Shown here: positions 17,219-30,370 of the stretch, one piece after another
Layout: each line of letters opens with the position of its first letter
Numbering within the stretch: position 1 is the stretch's first letter
DNA from: Durusdinium trenchii
Taxonomy: Eukaryota; Sar; Dinophyceae; Suessiales; Symbiodiniaceae
DNA: 64,000 bases
Direction: 5' to 3'
Assembly (NCBI GenBank): GCA_963970005.1
Contig: CAXAMN010025317.1
Coordinates: 403,536-467,535, forward strand
Translations under genes and position numbers: made by a program
The notes under the pieces: generated by a model
The model's input: the letters and a program-made list of their open reading frames with translations, nothing else
Databases searched by the model: none
What the model was told of the DNA's origin: nothing

Positions 17219-20200
17219 ATGTCTGCTTGTGATTCTACTCAGCTTTGTCCAGTTACTGACCTAAGTGATGAAGAATGTTCCCAAACGAACGCATCGACTC
17301 CTCCAGCTTCAGCGCCGGGCCTCCAGCTTCAGCGGCAAGCTAAGAGGATGCCTGCATGTTGGCGATCCATAGTCAAGGTCAAGAAGCCCCCAAGCATGAC
17401 TCCTAGATTGTTGCGATACAAAGTGGATGGCCAATGTGGTTGTCTATGCAATTGCTTCAAGCCGTTCAAGCTTGACACAGGATTTTCCAAGCTGTTGCAG
17501 GTTCACAAAACGTTGAACCTCATGGACAAACCGGAGCAAGACAAATACGTCACTTCCTCAACCAATTACGAAGAAATTTGAAGCAAGTTTCTTTAAGCAA
17601 GATTCTGGTGAGCCCATGAATGTCTTACTCCCACGAAGAAACCTGTGAATGTTTATCGTTGCTTGCCTCCACTCTTGCCTCCTAAGGTCTTCGACCTGCT
17701 GCGTGGCAGTGCAGACTCTTGTCGAGGAACCCGCAGTTTGAAGCTTCTGGGTTTTCCGATGTGCTACCGCGGCTTTTGCAAGGTGTTGGGATTGGGGCTG
17801 TCCCGTTTTTTTTAGATTGAGTCGAGCTATGAAATCCGGCTCTGAAACAGCTCCCATGGATGGCCGATATCTACCGCGAGGCCCCGGAAAGCAAAGTCAC
17901 AAGCGGGGCCTAGTATACCAATTTCTGCACAACCTCTACACTACTGCTGCGGAAACACTTCCTGATTCTGGTCACACATCATCAAACAAGAGACCCCGCC
18001 ATGGGGCCTACAGGTATGATGACAAGAAGACGATTGACCCCAAAAGGATCAGACATTTGCCAGCCGGTTCGTTCGCTGACTACTATCGTCTTTGTGCAGC
18101 TGAACACCCATTGGTGGCCATCTCCAGGAAGCTTTTTTTGTCAGTCAGGGGCCCGGTCACAATGCAGTGAAAGTTCAATGTCACAATGAAGTGCGTGTTG
18201 ACTCCTACACTTGAGCCTCTTCCAACTGCCAGCAACCTATCCCGTGGGGCTCCGGGCAACTCAGGTGTGGATGCAAGACTTTGGGCAGACCCTGCGTGTC
18301 AGAGCCGCGTCGCGTCACGCAAAGTGCTCAGTATGTATCAGATATAGACTCATCATCAAAAAGCTACCACACGGCCCTGCCAAGATTGCCCAGATTGGTC
18401 AGTACAAATCTCACCTGACCCGCCAATACAGGGATCGACAAATCTACTGGTCCCACAGATCAGAATCAAGGAGTCAATCATGTTCTGGGACACCTATCAG
18501 CGAGATCAGTTTGATCCTGGATGGCATGGATCAAGCGAAACATGCCTATCCTAAAAGTGAAGCAACCGGAGGATCCAAAGAGTTCGCAAACTGGAGCCGC
18601 CCTAGACTGGCTGCCACTACAATTATTGCACATGGTCATGCAGTGCTTGTGGGACTATCACCAGACCATGTTCCGTCATCTGGATCGAGGACCATGGAAT
18701 TAGTGGCTCATCTCATGACTAAAACTCTAAGCTATATTGATTGGCGCCATTGCTTCGTTCATTTGGAGGCCGACAACTGCACCAAAGAGCTTAAGCATCA
18801 AACGGCCTTGCGCATGTTCGCCAGCGCAATTGCTCTTCACAGGCTCAGAGGTTGCGAGTTTTCGTACCTGAGCACTGGCCATTCTCATGAAGATATCGAT
18901 TCCTATTTTGGAGTGGTATCCAGCTGGCTGAATCGGTTCCCCGAACTCCACTCAGTCAATGACTTTCGGGACTGCCTTTCGAAGATGCTCGCAAACCGAA
19001 GTCTCAGAACCCATGAACCGAGAAGAGAAGTCCTTGTATATGATCAATTTCGAGATTGGACCCTTAGCTGCCAGAGCTTTACTAAAATAAGTAGGCAGTA
19101 GATATATATGTGTTCAGTTTTACGCACTACTGTAATAGTTTGCGCCGGTCATCAAACATTCTGGAGTTCAATGCTGGCCAGGAAAGGGCACTACGGACAA
19201 CTGCTATCGCACTTGCACTTGAAAGGCATAGGGGGGGCCAGGTGCCCCCCATGTATTTCGTTTAGAAAGATTGCGGGACACAGGCTGGGGTGGAACACGC
19301 GACAATGACAACGCACCTGAAAAACAAAACAGCCTAAACACTCCTTGCCCACTCCCCCACTCCTTCTCCAGGACTTGCCTTCGAAGACTTGAACTCCAAG
19401 TTCTGGCGCAGGCGGCGGGTACCGCACAGCGGTTCCGATGTGACACTGAGGACCCCCAACCCCTTCAACCCAAGAACAACAGCAAGTTTTTCTGCGGACA
19501 TTCTTTGAGCTATTATCCGAATCCAACAGTATGCAAAGTATCAAGTATTGTTGCTGTGACATGTGACTTTCATTGAAGGACAAAGCGCTGGATGTCCGAT
19601 GCTAACTTCCATCCCAATACGTGGTGGTATCTTCCTGCCTGCGTCGCCAGTCAAAACGCTCTGGAACCCAGTCCTCCAGGCACACAAGATAGAGTGTGAT
19701 CAGAACAAGATAGATGTAAACATGAGATCTTTGTCACCGCCAGTCTACATTGGAGATCCTGTCGACATCAACAGCGAAGAACACTCCAAATTGCGGAAGT
19801 ACGCCAGCACCTTACGTGCTCGCCCCAGGTAACTCCTGTCATGACATCATGTTCAAGGGTTCTCCATCGTGGGATGTGTCAGCAGGTCAACCACCTTTCG
19901 ACATGATCAGTGCAGCGCAATGCATCGATGACTTGGCAAACAACGTGGTTGGGCGATACCCTTTGTTAGATGTCCATTGGTTTGGTTCCTAGTTTTGGTC
20001 AGCTGTTTTGAAGCAGTGAACGACGCTGAGTCTTGCGCAGCGCGCAGTGTCTGACAGGTTCTTTCCGAATGGCGGTCCTGCTGTTGGACCTGGAGTGCGT
20101 CCTCAACCTCGGGCAGTAGGTCAAAACTTGGAAGAAGTTGCTTGCTTTTGATTCTTTGCGGTCACACCAGCTTTTGAAGACATGGAAACCAATCAAATGG

Positions 20201-20425
20201 AATTGTTCGCCGTCGCACTGCATGAATCTTGAGGCTGAGAACGCATTGAACCTTGTCGTCGACCGTCCCAGCAGAAATGAACAGAACCGGTACCGAAGAG
20301 CCCGGGCGCGGCAAGCTTTGTATAGAGCGGCTGCGATGTTATGGGCTCAGGGGTTGAATATCTCCAAAGCTCTGGAGATCGTTGAATCTGCCATGAAAGA
20401 ATCGGGCGAACTTGAGAATCTTTAG
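17219..20425 (+). CDS. DUF7869-family protein, multi-exon; candidate transposase of the insertion
   Basis: The likely start is MSACDSTQLC (17,219). Exon 1 has a CGCLCNCFKPF segment. Exon 2 (about 17,675-17,806) has the LGFPMCYRGFCKVLG segment and is followed by a T8 run where the frame slips by one base into RLSRAMKSGSE. Exon 4 (about 18,262-19,090) has a CSVC pair, LILDGMDQAK, HLEADNCTKELKHQT and YLSTGHSHEDIDSYFG, the hallmark series of DUF7869. A short exon (about 19,195-19,272) reads HLKGIGGARCP, and the last (to 20,425) reads RARARQALYRAAAMLWAQGL. The DGMD, EADN and GHSHEDID acidic positions suggest an RNase-H-like DDE-type core, so it may mobilise the element; that function is inferred. 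The T8 slip is either a sequence error or an inactivating mutation. Assignment of the final exons (19.5-20.4 kb) is weaker. Confidence 0.65.
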
Positions 20426-21217
20426 AAATTGTTTTTTTCGCTGAAACTTGAGTTGTAACCGAACGTTCGCTGAAACTGTTCAACCAATGTTTAAAAAATG
20501 TTTGCTGAACCATGGAACATGACCTGATTCACCTGGCTGTGACGTGGGCCGGGAGGGGTTCGAGGCTTTGTCCTGCAAAGGCCTGTGATTGGTGAAGAAC
20601 TAACTTGTCTTCTGGGTTACACTCAACCATTTGTAGCTACAGTCTTCAGAATGTGTTAGCTGAGTGCCGGCTAACTTGTGCAGGGCAAGCCTCATGCTTT
20701 GGGGGTTGTGGATGTTCGCCGCAAACATGTGGCAACATCGAAAGCAGTTTCTTGGCACCATGCTGGCACAAAACCCGCCACTTGTGTGGGGCATGTCGGC
20801 GCAAAACCAGTGACCGTTGAGGGAGCCTGTTCCTGCTTAGCACTGGCGCCTCTAAGCACAGATCGGGATAGGAATCAGTGGAATCTATGGTTGTAATTTT
20901 GGAGGTACAGTATTTGGAGTAGGTAAAAGATTGGGATAGAGGGTTGTGCTTGACGGTGGCGCCTTTATGCATGAATGGAAGGCAGTGTTCAAGTCCGGTT
21001 TTCTGCCGAGGGATGAAAATCAGACACCCTGATTTGTGCTTAGAAGGAACTGCTTCTCGGCACAACAACCAACACCCCAAGGTGCTTCTCGGCACAAACC
21101 CGAACACCCCAAGGTGCTTCTCGGCACAAAACCCTGTCACCCAAGTCTCAACCTCCCTGTCCCAGAGTTGTTTCTGGGGCTTCGAACTTCGAACTCCGGC
21201 CAGGTCTCAACCTCGAT
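20426..21217. other. Intergenic, with a three-copy 32-bp repeat at its end
   Basis: No convincing gene. A unit starting GTGCTTCTCGGCACAA recurs three times at about 21,048-21,144, period 32, with the last copy most diverged. A 164-codon antisense ORF over the same stretch is made largely of this repeat and related GCACAAAACC segments, and is not accepted as a gene. Confidence 0.5.
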
Positions 21218-21587
21218 GGGCGCAAAGCGCAAGAGCGGGCCCACCGATGCAGGTGGCAAGAAAACGAAGACCGATGGGTTGCTGGCTCTCCCTGTGCCGG
21301 CGGCCGACATGAAGAAACAAGAGCATCTGAAGATGTTTGATGAGTGGCTGTCTTTCGGCTTCAAACCTGTTTCATTGTGCATTGAGGTGAGCGTGTGATG
21401 ACATTTCGACCCTCTTTCTATATCTATCTATCCTATCTATCTATCTATCTATCTATCCCTCAATCAATCAATCATTATCTATCTATCTATCTACCTATCT
21501 GTCGATCTATCTATCCGTATCTTTCTATCTTTTACTACCTATCTGATAATCTTTTACTACCTATCCTATCTATTAATCTTTTACTAC

Positions 21588-21629
<42 letters not shown>

Positions 21630-24600
21630 GTGTTCTAACCCCAGGACCGTAGTGCTTGATATGGATGGCTCCTTCGATCGATATCTTGCCAAGCAGCTCA
21701 ATACAAAGGAGACGCTCTTGCTCTGAACGGTCGAAGTTCATCTAGACCTGTCAATGGTCGCAGGACCAGCTCATCGACTTTTGCAAGGCTGTGGAACGTG
21801 ACTTCCCAGGTGAGCCTGGTGTGCCCTTGCCCCAGCAGCCAATGAACGCAACAAATGAACACCCAAAACGGTTGCGGGTCCTTTTCCATGACTTAGGGTT
21901 TACGCAACAGAGACCGCTTTCCAGAACTCTGCCGGCGGATACTTTATGAGACCGTGGATGCTCCCAGCCCGGACTGACTTCGGGTGCAGGGGAACTGCTG
22001 ATGCCGTGCATTGGCTGCATTGTTTTTTACAGCAAGTTCAATCAAATCTTTACCCAGTTGCAATTTGAAATTTGCATTTAGTGAACTTGTTCTGGTAAGC
22101 AAGTGTTGCCAAGGATTCTCAGCGGGCGCTGGCTATGAATATTATGTACCGGGGGTTCATCACGGACCCCAACATACCAGGAAGTGAGAAGCTAGTTTTC
22201 ACAAATGTGAACGAGACGTGGTTAAAGGAACCGCGCATGCGGATTTCCAGCGCTGACTTTGGGGCCGAATCTGCCTTGCTGCCGCCCCAGGCAGCTTTCG
22301 CTGCCAAGGGATGGAACCGGAGCGTGTCAGCCTTGATCGTGCTGTGCGCAGCCTGGGAGCTTGGGGAGGCCTTGTTGAAGGCTCGCTGGCTCATTTGTTG
22401 TCGTTCCAGAAAACACCGTTTTGTTTTAACATGCTGTGCTACAAAATGATCATCATTTGGGAAAGGTCATTCCAGATGATGTGAAGCGGCTGAAGCCTCA
22501 ACATTGTTCGTTAAAAGCTCTCATGTAGTCTAGCGGTGATCTTTTCAGAAGTTCAACTGAGTTCTTTTGCCACGATCCACGCAACGAAAGTTACTGGAGA
22601 GCTCCTGGACATCGTAAACATCAACCGAGGCTCATGGCTTTAGTCACAGCAGTCTTGTTGGCCCAGAAATCTAAACATTGCACGCTGCTTCAGCTGCAGG
22701 GGTTACATTGGTGGCAACAGCCATCCGCAGAAGGCCAAACGCATTCAATTTCTTGCATCAGTGTGAGATGATGTTGACCAGCGGCCACACCGGAGACGCA
22801 GCGCTCAAAAGCTTGACCGTGACCTGCTCAGTAACACTTTATGCATCGTTGCGCTGATGGTCATCGTCGTGTTGACGGTCAACACATTTGAAGACACATT
22901 TGAAGCTGTCAAACATTTGATGCGCTCAGGCACTGGAGAACGCAGGTGCTTTTCAATCAGCCTACCAGGTTGGCAAGCTGGAAGCTGGTGCGTGCACCAA
23001 CTTGCTGAAACATGTCACCACACCAGTGCGGGATCAGTTGAAGGAGATGGTGAGGCGCAGCCAGTTGGTCCATTCTCGTTGAACTACATCGCTGTAACGT
23101 TTGAAGAGTTGCCAAACTCTCCAACCAATCAAGCGGTTCAGTTATTATTAGTAGTGAGCGCTAACAATCAACGCGGGCTGCAAATCACCGTCAGGATCTT
23201 TGGACAACCAAAGTTCCTCTTGCACGATGGCATAGCCGCTGGCATCTTCAACGCAGACTATATCTCGGTAGGGAGTGGCGACCCCTGGTGTTCCCTGCTG
23301 CAGAACAGCCCTGAGGTGCTGACACTGCTCTTGGACCGGATGAAGCGTGACTTTGAAACCACGGCGCCGAAGATGCGCAAGCCTTGGGGCCTGAAGGAAT
23401 TAGATTCTCGCCATTTGTTGGAAGCGCTTTCTTTCATTACTATCTTTGACCCAAGCTTGGCACATGATCTGCACATTGCCTGCTATAAGGAGAACCTCCA
23501 GCGCGTTTGCGCTGCTTTCAAGGCTTGCGTTCGGGCCTTTAAGGATCAGGTCCCTGCATGGTTTTACACCAAAGTGGAAGCAGAGATCCAGCAAACGTGT
23601 CTTTGGCCCAAAACTGACTTGAAACTGTCCGTTGTGACAACATGATGCTTACATATGCTTACTCTGACTTGTTTGATGGTCATTTGAGGTTTATGCATCG
23701 ACATGCTGATGGTGATTTGCAGGTTTTGCTCACATCGACTGTCCCACCAGCGGACCTACAGAAGGTCACAACGTTTGCCTCGCATCTTGCAAAGTTCCAG
23801 CAGGAGGTCTGTCAACCTCTAGTGGTGTGATACATGTGTATTCGACTTCAATCCCATTCCCAGACCCGAGCCTCGATCCCTCCAGGCAGTTGACGCCAAA
23901 CTCGAGAAGGCAGCACTGCCTCCCGGCAAACAAGATTGGTTTCATGTGTCAAAATTCTGATCGTCTATGATTTTCCAAACCGTTCAACTAGCTTCTATTT
24001 TATATCGTTCAGGCTGAACGCGCAACTCTTGCAGACCACATGGTCCCAACAAGAGCTTCACATGGAGGAAGACCTTGCAAAGCTGGGGCAATGGGCTGCG
24101 CAGTTCCATCTTTTCGCGAGCCAACAGGCCTGCTTGCTTGTTTACGCTAAGCCAAGCTGTTGTTTGCTGGGCCATGGGGTGACCGGGGGTGGCTGTGCGT
24201 TGACAGGGTGGACTGGACCTCCAATACCTTGCTGCCCGCTACAACCGCGGGAAGTTGGCAGTGCAGAAGTTGATGGAGAGCCGGCACGCTCATGTGACCC
24301 ACAGGAACATCACCCTCGCGCACGCCGATGTGGTCGAGCGTCAGGCATCGCTTGGCCCTTCCACGTTTCTCAGCTTTTTGAACGGACATGTCTGGACTGT
24401 GCTTTCTTGGATGCCATTCCTAGTTGTCACCCCACCAATCTAGGTTGACGGTGATCGTGTTGGACAATACCCTGTGGCCCAGCCGCCCCTTGGCCTTTCG
24501 GGGAGATGTTGTCCAATTTGTCGTTGTGTGACATATATTATGAATCGGGTCGACATGATGTGTGGAATCTGAGGGGCGCTCTCCATCGACGAGAGCATTT

Positions 24601-27331
24601 CACTTGCTCAAGGTGTATGCTCCGGAAATCCCAGCTCCGCTATTTTTGCATTGTTGCCTCAACCGCATTCTTCGTGCAACTTTAGCACAGTGCTGAAACA
24701 TAGGAGGCTGATAGAAGACAAGGTGGTTTCGAAGCTTAGCTTAATTGGACACACTATGTGTAAGGTGTATACGGCAAAAGCAGTCGGTCAGTCATTTTGC
24801 TTTAAACGCTTTAAACTAGATCAATCGTGCGAACGCGTACCTCTGGTCAATCAGCCAGTCAAGTCCCGAACTGCCAAACGCTGGCCGGCCTGGGTCTGAG
24901 GTCCTTCGGCCAGGAAGTTCATGAGGTGGCCCTTGCCTTCAACGCGAGCGTGCATCAAGGAGACAGAAGAAAGACTTCCCAGCAGTGCATCTTAGCCATG
25001 GACAGAAACAATCAGTTATCGCAATCATAATTATGTTCATGCAATTCTTTGGGGTTTTACTTGAGGCCTCTTTGCAACTGTGAGTGGAAGCCGTGTGAGT
25101 GAATTCAAGAAGTCAAAAGCAGCCCTGGGATCAATAACAGCGGTAGACCGCACGAGAGTGGCTGAACTACAGAATCCCGACGAAGACAAGCCCCTTGCAG
25201 CGCACTGGAGGGTGTCTCGCCGGCTTATTTTCTCAAGTCATTTCAAACCCTGTGTGCCTGTTTGCTATCTTGTCATGAAATATGTTGTTATGGGATTGGA
25301 TTGCGTGAGGTGCAACAACGTGGGATCCGGGCAACTCGCGAGATCTTGAGCAAACTTGTCGAGGGAATACCTATGAATGACCGGCGCCCACTGTTGATCG
25401 TCGATGCTATGCCAAACAGGCTTCTCATCAACTTTGAATCCTTTCAAAAGTACGAACTAGTTAACCCATTCATTTAGAAGTTGACTCCACAACCCGGGAT
25501 GCCCTCGCCTCTCTGGCAGGTTCGCAGAGTGGTCATCTGCCTGCCTAGAGATGCAACTGGAGGAGCTTGGCAATGCTAGCCACACAGGCCCTTCGTTGCA
25601 TTACTTGGGGATCTATCTGGAGGAAGATGCTAGCATGGCTCGGAATCATATGGGGGGCAGTGACCGGAAAGCTCATGAACAATTGGTGGGATACATGCGC
25701 TGAAGCAGGGTCTCAGCGCCGACCTCGCAGCTCCTTTTCTGAGCCCCTTCCCAGTCTGGAAGTACTTAGCGTTGGAGATGGCTCACAAGTGAAGAATCTC
25801 AGAGCATTGCAACGAACAATTTTTGACCCTACGGTGCTGTTTATACTTAGTTCTTTCAAATTCTTCCAGAAATAACCACGCAAAACTGGAAGCTTCGCCC
25901 AGGATCCCGGACCTTGTCAAGAACAAGTACGCGAGCAGCCACCCTGCCGGCTTGAAAAGGATCAGTGACATGATCTCCAGTGCAACAGATGTGAGGACCG
26001 CTTTGGAAAGGCAATCGTCCGAGAGCGGCAGCGTTGCGCCTTCAAGCTCGGGTGACAGTGCATCGCCTGCGAAGCCGGCGCTAGCGAGAACGCTGGCAAG
26101 CCCAGACTTTGATGGTGAACCGGTGCCGAACTTCGATCGGGCTGTGGATTTCGAAGTGAAGCCTTTGGCTGATTTCAACTCCACCCAGGTGTTGCCTAGT
26201 TGAACGTGGGGCATTTGACAGATCTATGTTAGTTTAAAAACACCTATATATACAAATATACAAATCATATATCCCGATATCCTGAAGGTTTTTGAAGAGA
26301 ACAAGCACTTTCATTTCTTCCCCGAAGCTTTAGGTTGCAATGCTGCGCCACTTTGCAAAGCTCCACTCTCAAGATTGCCCAAGTCAAGAGCGATGGGTCG
26401 CTTTGGATCATCAACGAGAAGACGGAGGCCCAGGAGTTGAAAGCGCAGGAGCTCTTTGGATTCAACGTGGGGAACTTCTCGGAAGTGCCATCAGGAGATC
26501 AGGGCATTGAGTCTAAGACATGCTTTCCAAGGCTAACCATGCTTTCAATTCAAACCACATGGACAATGGACGACCCCTTTCTTCTTTAGAAAAACGTGGG
26601 GGTTGTTCAAACTATCGTCTATTCGCAGGAGATTGCGACTCTTTGGTGGACCAGATTGCCTGGTCCGTCGTCTCAGATCTGGATGTGATCTGCTTGGTGG
26701 AATCGTCTTCTTCCGGACCTGCCACAAAGAAGCTCATGACCGTGGCGGATGCCGTTTGTGGCATTACCAGGAGTCACGGGGCAACGGAAGCTTCCATGGT
26801 GGACCACGATATGATCCCGAAGACCAAGGATGGGGTCTCCAAAGTGGTTTACCCCAAAATGGTTTACAACATGCATTTTAGAACATTTCAATCCGCATTG
26901 CGAAATGCATTTGCCCATCATATCCCATCATTAACTACCTGGCCAGGATGTGGGGGGGTGAGAAGAAGGTGTTGCAGTTCCGCTATGCCATCACTGCTCG
27001 ACCTCGCACAAACGCCTTCAAGCCCAAACCAGTCGAGGAAGATTTGCTGAACACGCGATATTCTCAGTTTGGTGGCTGCTTCAGCTCGTACAATACACTG
27101 TTGAAGTCTCCGAATGCGTGTATCATTTGGGAGGCAGGATTATAATCAATCGTTTGTTTGCGCATCGTTCGGCGGATCAAAATTTATACTAATCAATTTG
27201 ATTGTGACCCAAATACCCTAGAGGTGAAGATCTCTGAGTCCGTCCCTGCAATCATCACCCCTGTCAAGCCAAAGTTCTATTTGCTCTGTGCAACCAAAGT
27301 GCCAGCACAAAGCGCTGTGCGCTTGAAGTAG
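21218..27331 (+). CDS. Unrecognised long multi-exon gene inside the insertion
   Basis: The likely start is MGAKRKSGPTDAGGKK (21,218; basic N-terminus), with a donor near 21,388. Exon-like segments on the + strand then follow at roughly 100-450-bp intervals: about 21,645, 21,764-21,945 (DFCKAVERDFPGEPG), 22,133-22,390 (FVNVNETW-like: FTNVNETWLKEPRMRI), 22,926-23,062 (QVGKLEAGACTNLLKH), 23,155-23,600 (FGQPKFLLHDGIAAGIFNAD), 23,722-23,830, 24,013-24,120, 24,210-24,390 (YLAARYNRGKLAVQKLMESR), 25,275-25,450 (PLLIVDAMPNRLL), 26,340-26,520, 26,628-26,770, and a last exon with stop at 27,222-27,331 (VKISESVPAIITPVKP). A TATC-type microsatellite fills the first intron. I know no family for it. The exon chain is consistent in strand and spacing, but joining all pieces into one gene is inference; two adjacent genes are possible. 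Confidence 0.45.
21419..21630 (+). repeat. TATC-type microsatellite
   Basis: About 210 bp of mostly tetranucleotide TATC/ATCT units interrupted by CAATCAAT, TTTACTACC and TATTAATC segments. It lies in the presumed first intron of the 21.2-27.3 kb gene. Confidence 0.95.
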
Positions 27332-27701
27332 ATTGATTCTTTGTGGGAAACCAGCCATCTTGGAAACGGGTTAGCCAGTGCCACAGAAACAACATGGACT
27401 CATTGTTATAGTTCCTGGGTGCGATAGAAACATATGGAATCTATCATACTAGCATCGTTGTTTGGGAACGGATGGCAACTGGAATGTTTCGGCTGCCCAA
27501 CACGACATAGCGTAGGTTCGAGAACCAACCTGCCAAAGGGGAAAACGAGACAACTCGTCAAGATTCCTCGACCCATGGTTGGTGCATGAGATTGGAACTT
27601 CAGTGCTACACCTTGCAAAGATAACATTACCCATCTGTGAACCGGTGTTTTTTGATATCAAGACTGCCTGGCGCGGTCAACTTTGTTAGCTGTTAGTTGC
27701 A

Positions 27702-29028
27702 ATGACGTCCCTGGCTCCAGTGGACAAGTTGTCGGATGAGGAAACCTTAGTCCTTTCACCATCGGCTGGTGAAAAGGCACAGGCGAAGTTGATCGCCAAA
27801 TCCGAGAGTCGGGGAGGGAAGGCTGAACCCAAAGGTTCCACCCCGAAAGAGAAATCGAGTCCGAAGCCGAAAGGCAAAAACAAGGTTAAGTCAGACCCAT
27901 CAGCTGCTCCAAAGACGAAAGCGGAACCGAGAAAGCGTCCTGCCGCGAGTCCTGCCTCTGCAAAGGAACAGCCAGGGGATCCATCCAAGGCCGACGCACC
28001 GGCCATGAAGAAACCAGCTACTCGCGAAAAAAAAGATGTCCGTGTCTCCAAGTCTGAATACAAACGTGATGGTGTTTGGTCCGTGAAGCTGAACGAGAAG
28101 GAAGTTGTCCGAGTGTTCGGGTTGCAATTGGCATGTTTAGGTGGATGCGCACTCCAATTTGGATCCGTGATTCCACAAAATTCTTAGTTACTTAGTTGCA
28201 ATTCTTGAGGTGAAGCCCCATGAATCTGTGAAGAGGGAAGAGCTCGAGGCTATTGCTGTTCTTTGGTCCACATTGATTGCGCTGTGCATGTCACAACATT
28301 GAGTTTGTCCTTTCCAAGCTGAGGAAGCTACCAAGCAAGAGCTCATTCGGACGCGGGGCGATGTGGCCGCTGCAGCATCTCTCTATGTCGAGCGGTTGCA
28401 TTTTTTGAAATCGTGTTACATTGGTGTTCGTTCCGCGAACACAATGCAACTCTGACTCTATGGTTCTTCGAACTTAAATTTAGGCTCAACCTCTAGTGAT
28501 ATCCACAGGGGGTAATAGATGCGGGGTGGATTCAACATCAATAATCTGAAACCTTCAACGCAACCAAGATGGTTGGGATCCGACTCGAACCAGGCCTTTG
28601 AACTGATACTGGTACCTGGGAACGAATGGTTGGTGTTGCACTGGTACCAGTTCAAAGGGGTCAGTTCAAAGGTCTATATGGGTCAGTTAGGCTTGGTTTG
28701 GTGAAGATCGGAATGGTCACATGATGTTTGTATCAACTGGTTGTTCGGCTGATAGTAGTAGTAGTGTGTGTGGTTGTGCGTTGGAACCATTTGGGAGCAC
28801 AATGATTTGGCACAACATTGGCTATAGGGAAAGAGACAGTTGACGTCCACTCCTATCCATGGTCCCTTTTCTGAGGAAGCGATGCGAAATGCAGCCATCG
28901 AGAAGGCAAAAACGATCACTCCCCCTGGCGCCGATGCTGGAGCTGGGGGACCGAGCGATGCTGCCTGCGAAGATGCAGAGGGAGAGGAGGAAGAGCCCAT
29001 GGAAGATGAGCCAGAAGAAATTGAGTAG
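27702..29028 (+). CDS. Lys/Pro/Ala-rich protein, multi-exon, function unknown
   Basis: It starts with MTSLAPVDKLSDEETLVLS at 27,702. Exon 1 (to about 28,120) is rich in Lys, Pro, Ala and Ser, and ends with a more structured segment (KDVRVSKSEYKRDGVW, VKLNEKEVVRVFG). Further exon-like pieces are EVKPHESVKREELEAIAVL (about 28,208-28,265) and EEATKQELIRTRGDVAAAA (about 28,320-28,380). An acidic last exon containing FSEEAMRNAAIEKAK ends in EPMEDEPEEIE and a stop at 29,028. The basic N-terminus and acidic C-terminus suggest a nucleic-acid- or chromatin-associated protein, but no domain is recognised. A 205-codon antisense ORF over the last exon is a shadow of it. Confidence 0.5.
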
Positions 29029-29501
29029 GCCCGGATTTGGGAGTCATCGGGCTCAGTTTTTTTTGCATGAAACAGTTTCAACACTCCCTGCCTGAACTTC
29101 AGATCTACTATCTCAATGATCTTTATCCACCACAACACGGCTTCGTCAGGCGCCTTTGGATGCTTGATCTCGAGGATGAAATCGCTGTGCCCACAGCCTG
29201 ACTTCCGGGTGAAAAACAGTGGCCATGTGTGTGTTCGTAGTTTCAAGTTCAAAGAAATGTTTGGGCATCTTGTTGACAAGTTGACATTAATTGTGGACAA
29301 ATCTCGCTAGAAACATTTGGATTCAAGCTGGCTAGAGAAAGATATAACTTCGCATCTGAAACTATGGCACCTGATGGCTGCAGCGGTGGAACTCCAGTAA
29401 TGGGAGACTTGTTGTTTAACGCGTTGGCTCTTGTGCCATGTGTTCCAAATTGTTTACTCGCATGAAAGGTTGCAAATATAACTTTTACACATTGTATGTA
29501 A

Positions 29502-29828
29502 GTGAACAGCCAAGGAATCCCCTGGACAAGCTATGAACCTCCTGAAGCATACATGTTCCAAATCAAAGATGAAAATGGAACCTTATCCGACTGGAAACGC
29601 GTCAGCGATGATGAGGAGGGTCATGTGGCCCACTTATTGAAGTGGTTGTACAATCACTATGTCCACCTAGTGCCTGGCAATGACGTTGTCATTCGTGAAG
29701 AGTTGATTTACATAGTGAAGGGCACCTCTGTCGCGCAAGAGCCAGAATGGTTGGCGCAAGTCGAATGCTTTAGCATTTGGGAACAACACGGTCAAACCTT
29801 CACCTTTAAGATTGTTCCCGTGAACTAG
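29502..29828 (+). CDS. 108-codon ORF, function unknown
   Basis: A single open frame beginning MNSQGIPWTSYEPPEAY, with a mixed, soluble-protein-like composition (several Trp, Asp, Glu) and a stop at 29,826-29,828. No family recognised. It is the last coding-like segment before the right end of the insertion and could be a complete small gene or the terminal exon of a gene whose other exons I did not find (an exon-like stretch with FRVKNSGHVCVRSFKFKEMF at about 29,190-29,260 is one candidate). Confidence 0.35.
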   Translation: MNSQGIPWTSYEPPEAYMFQIKDENGTLSDWKRVSDDEEGHVAHLLKWLYNHYVHLVPGNDVVIREELIYIVKGTSVAQEPEWLAQVECFSIWEQHGQTFTFKIVPVN

Positions 29829-30370
29829 TGGCATCTGGAGCCACTTGCGCGAGAAAAAACATTGGTTGGCGGATCTTTCAACGCATCGTTCATAACTTGT
29901 CCAAAAAACATGTGACACATCAACTGATTCTTGGATGGGTCTATCGCGCTGAGGCTCCCTGGTTTACCCATTCTTTTTCAGAGGACCGATTTTTTTGGAA
30001 GGAAGTTGTTTGGCGTGCGAACTGGTGATTTGGTTCAGTGGCTGATGGTGCCACCATTTGTTTCGTGTTTGCTCCCTTCGCTTCTGCTCCCCTTGTCCTT
30101 TGGTGCCCCGGCTGGTGCAGGACTTGGATGTCCACGAGCTCCAAGAACGGCGGCGGCCGTTGGCCGCGGGGTTGGGTGGTTGTAGGGGCACCTTTTTTTA
30201 ACAAAAACATGATACCTTTAATCTAAGTTAACCTTGAGAAAGGATTGGGTCCCAAAACCGACACAGCCCGGTCGTCGAGAGAGGTCGTCGAGAGGTATAT
30301 ATGTAATATATATATATCAATACTTATTATCTCCACGGCTCATGCCATCTTACTCTCCAACAGAGGCAAG
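29829..30370. other. Non-coding right shoulder of the insertion
   Basis: No gene seen. A GC-rich patch at about 30,060-30,180 is followed by an AT-rich TA-repeat stretch (30,296-30,320), then the right terminal repeat. Confidence 0.5.

Noticed and set aside
20646-21140. 164-codon minus-strand ORF as a gene
   Set aside because: It is composed largely of translated GGCACAAA-type repeat units and runs against the strand of all genes in the insertion.
21048-21144. Three 32-bp units as a CRISPR array
   Set aside because: The units abut as a plain tandem repeat without distinct spacers, diverge progressively, and the genome is eukaryotic.
28683-29300. 205-codon minus-strand ORF
   Set aside because: It is the antisense shadow of the acidic last exon of the + strand gene (the Ser/Ala-rich stretch mirrors Glu/Asp codons) and has no family signature.
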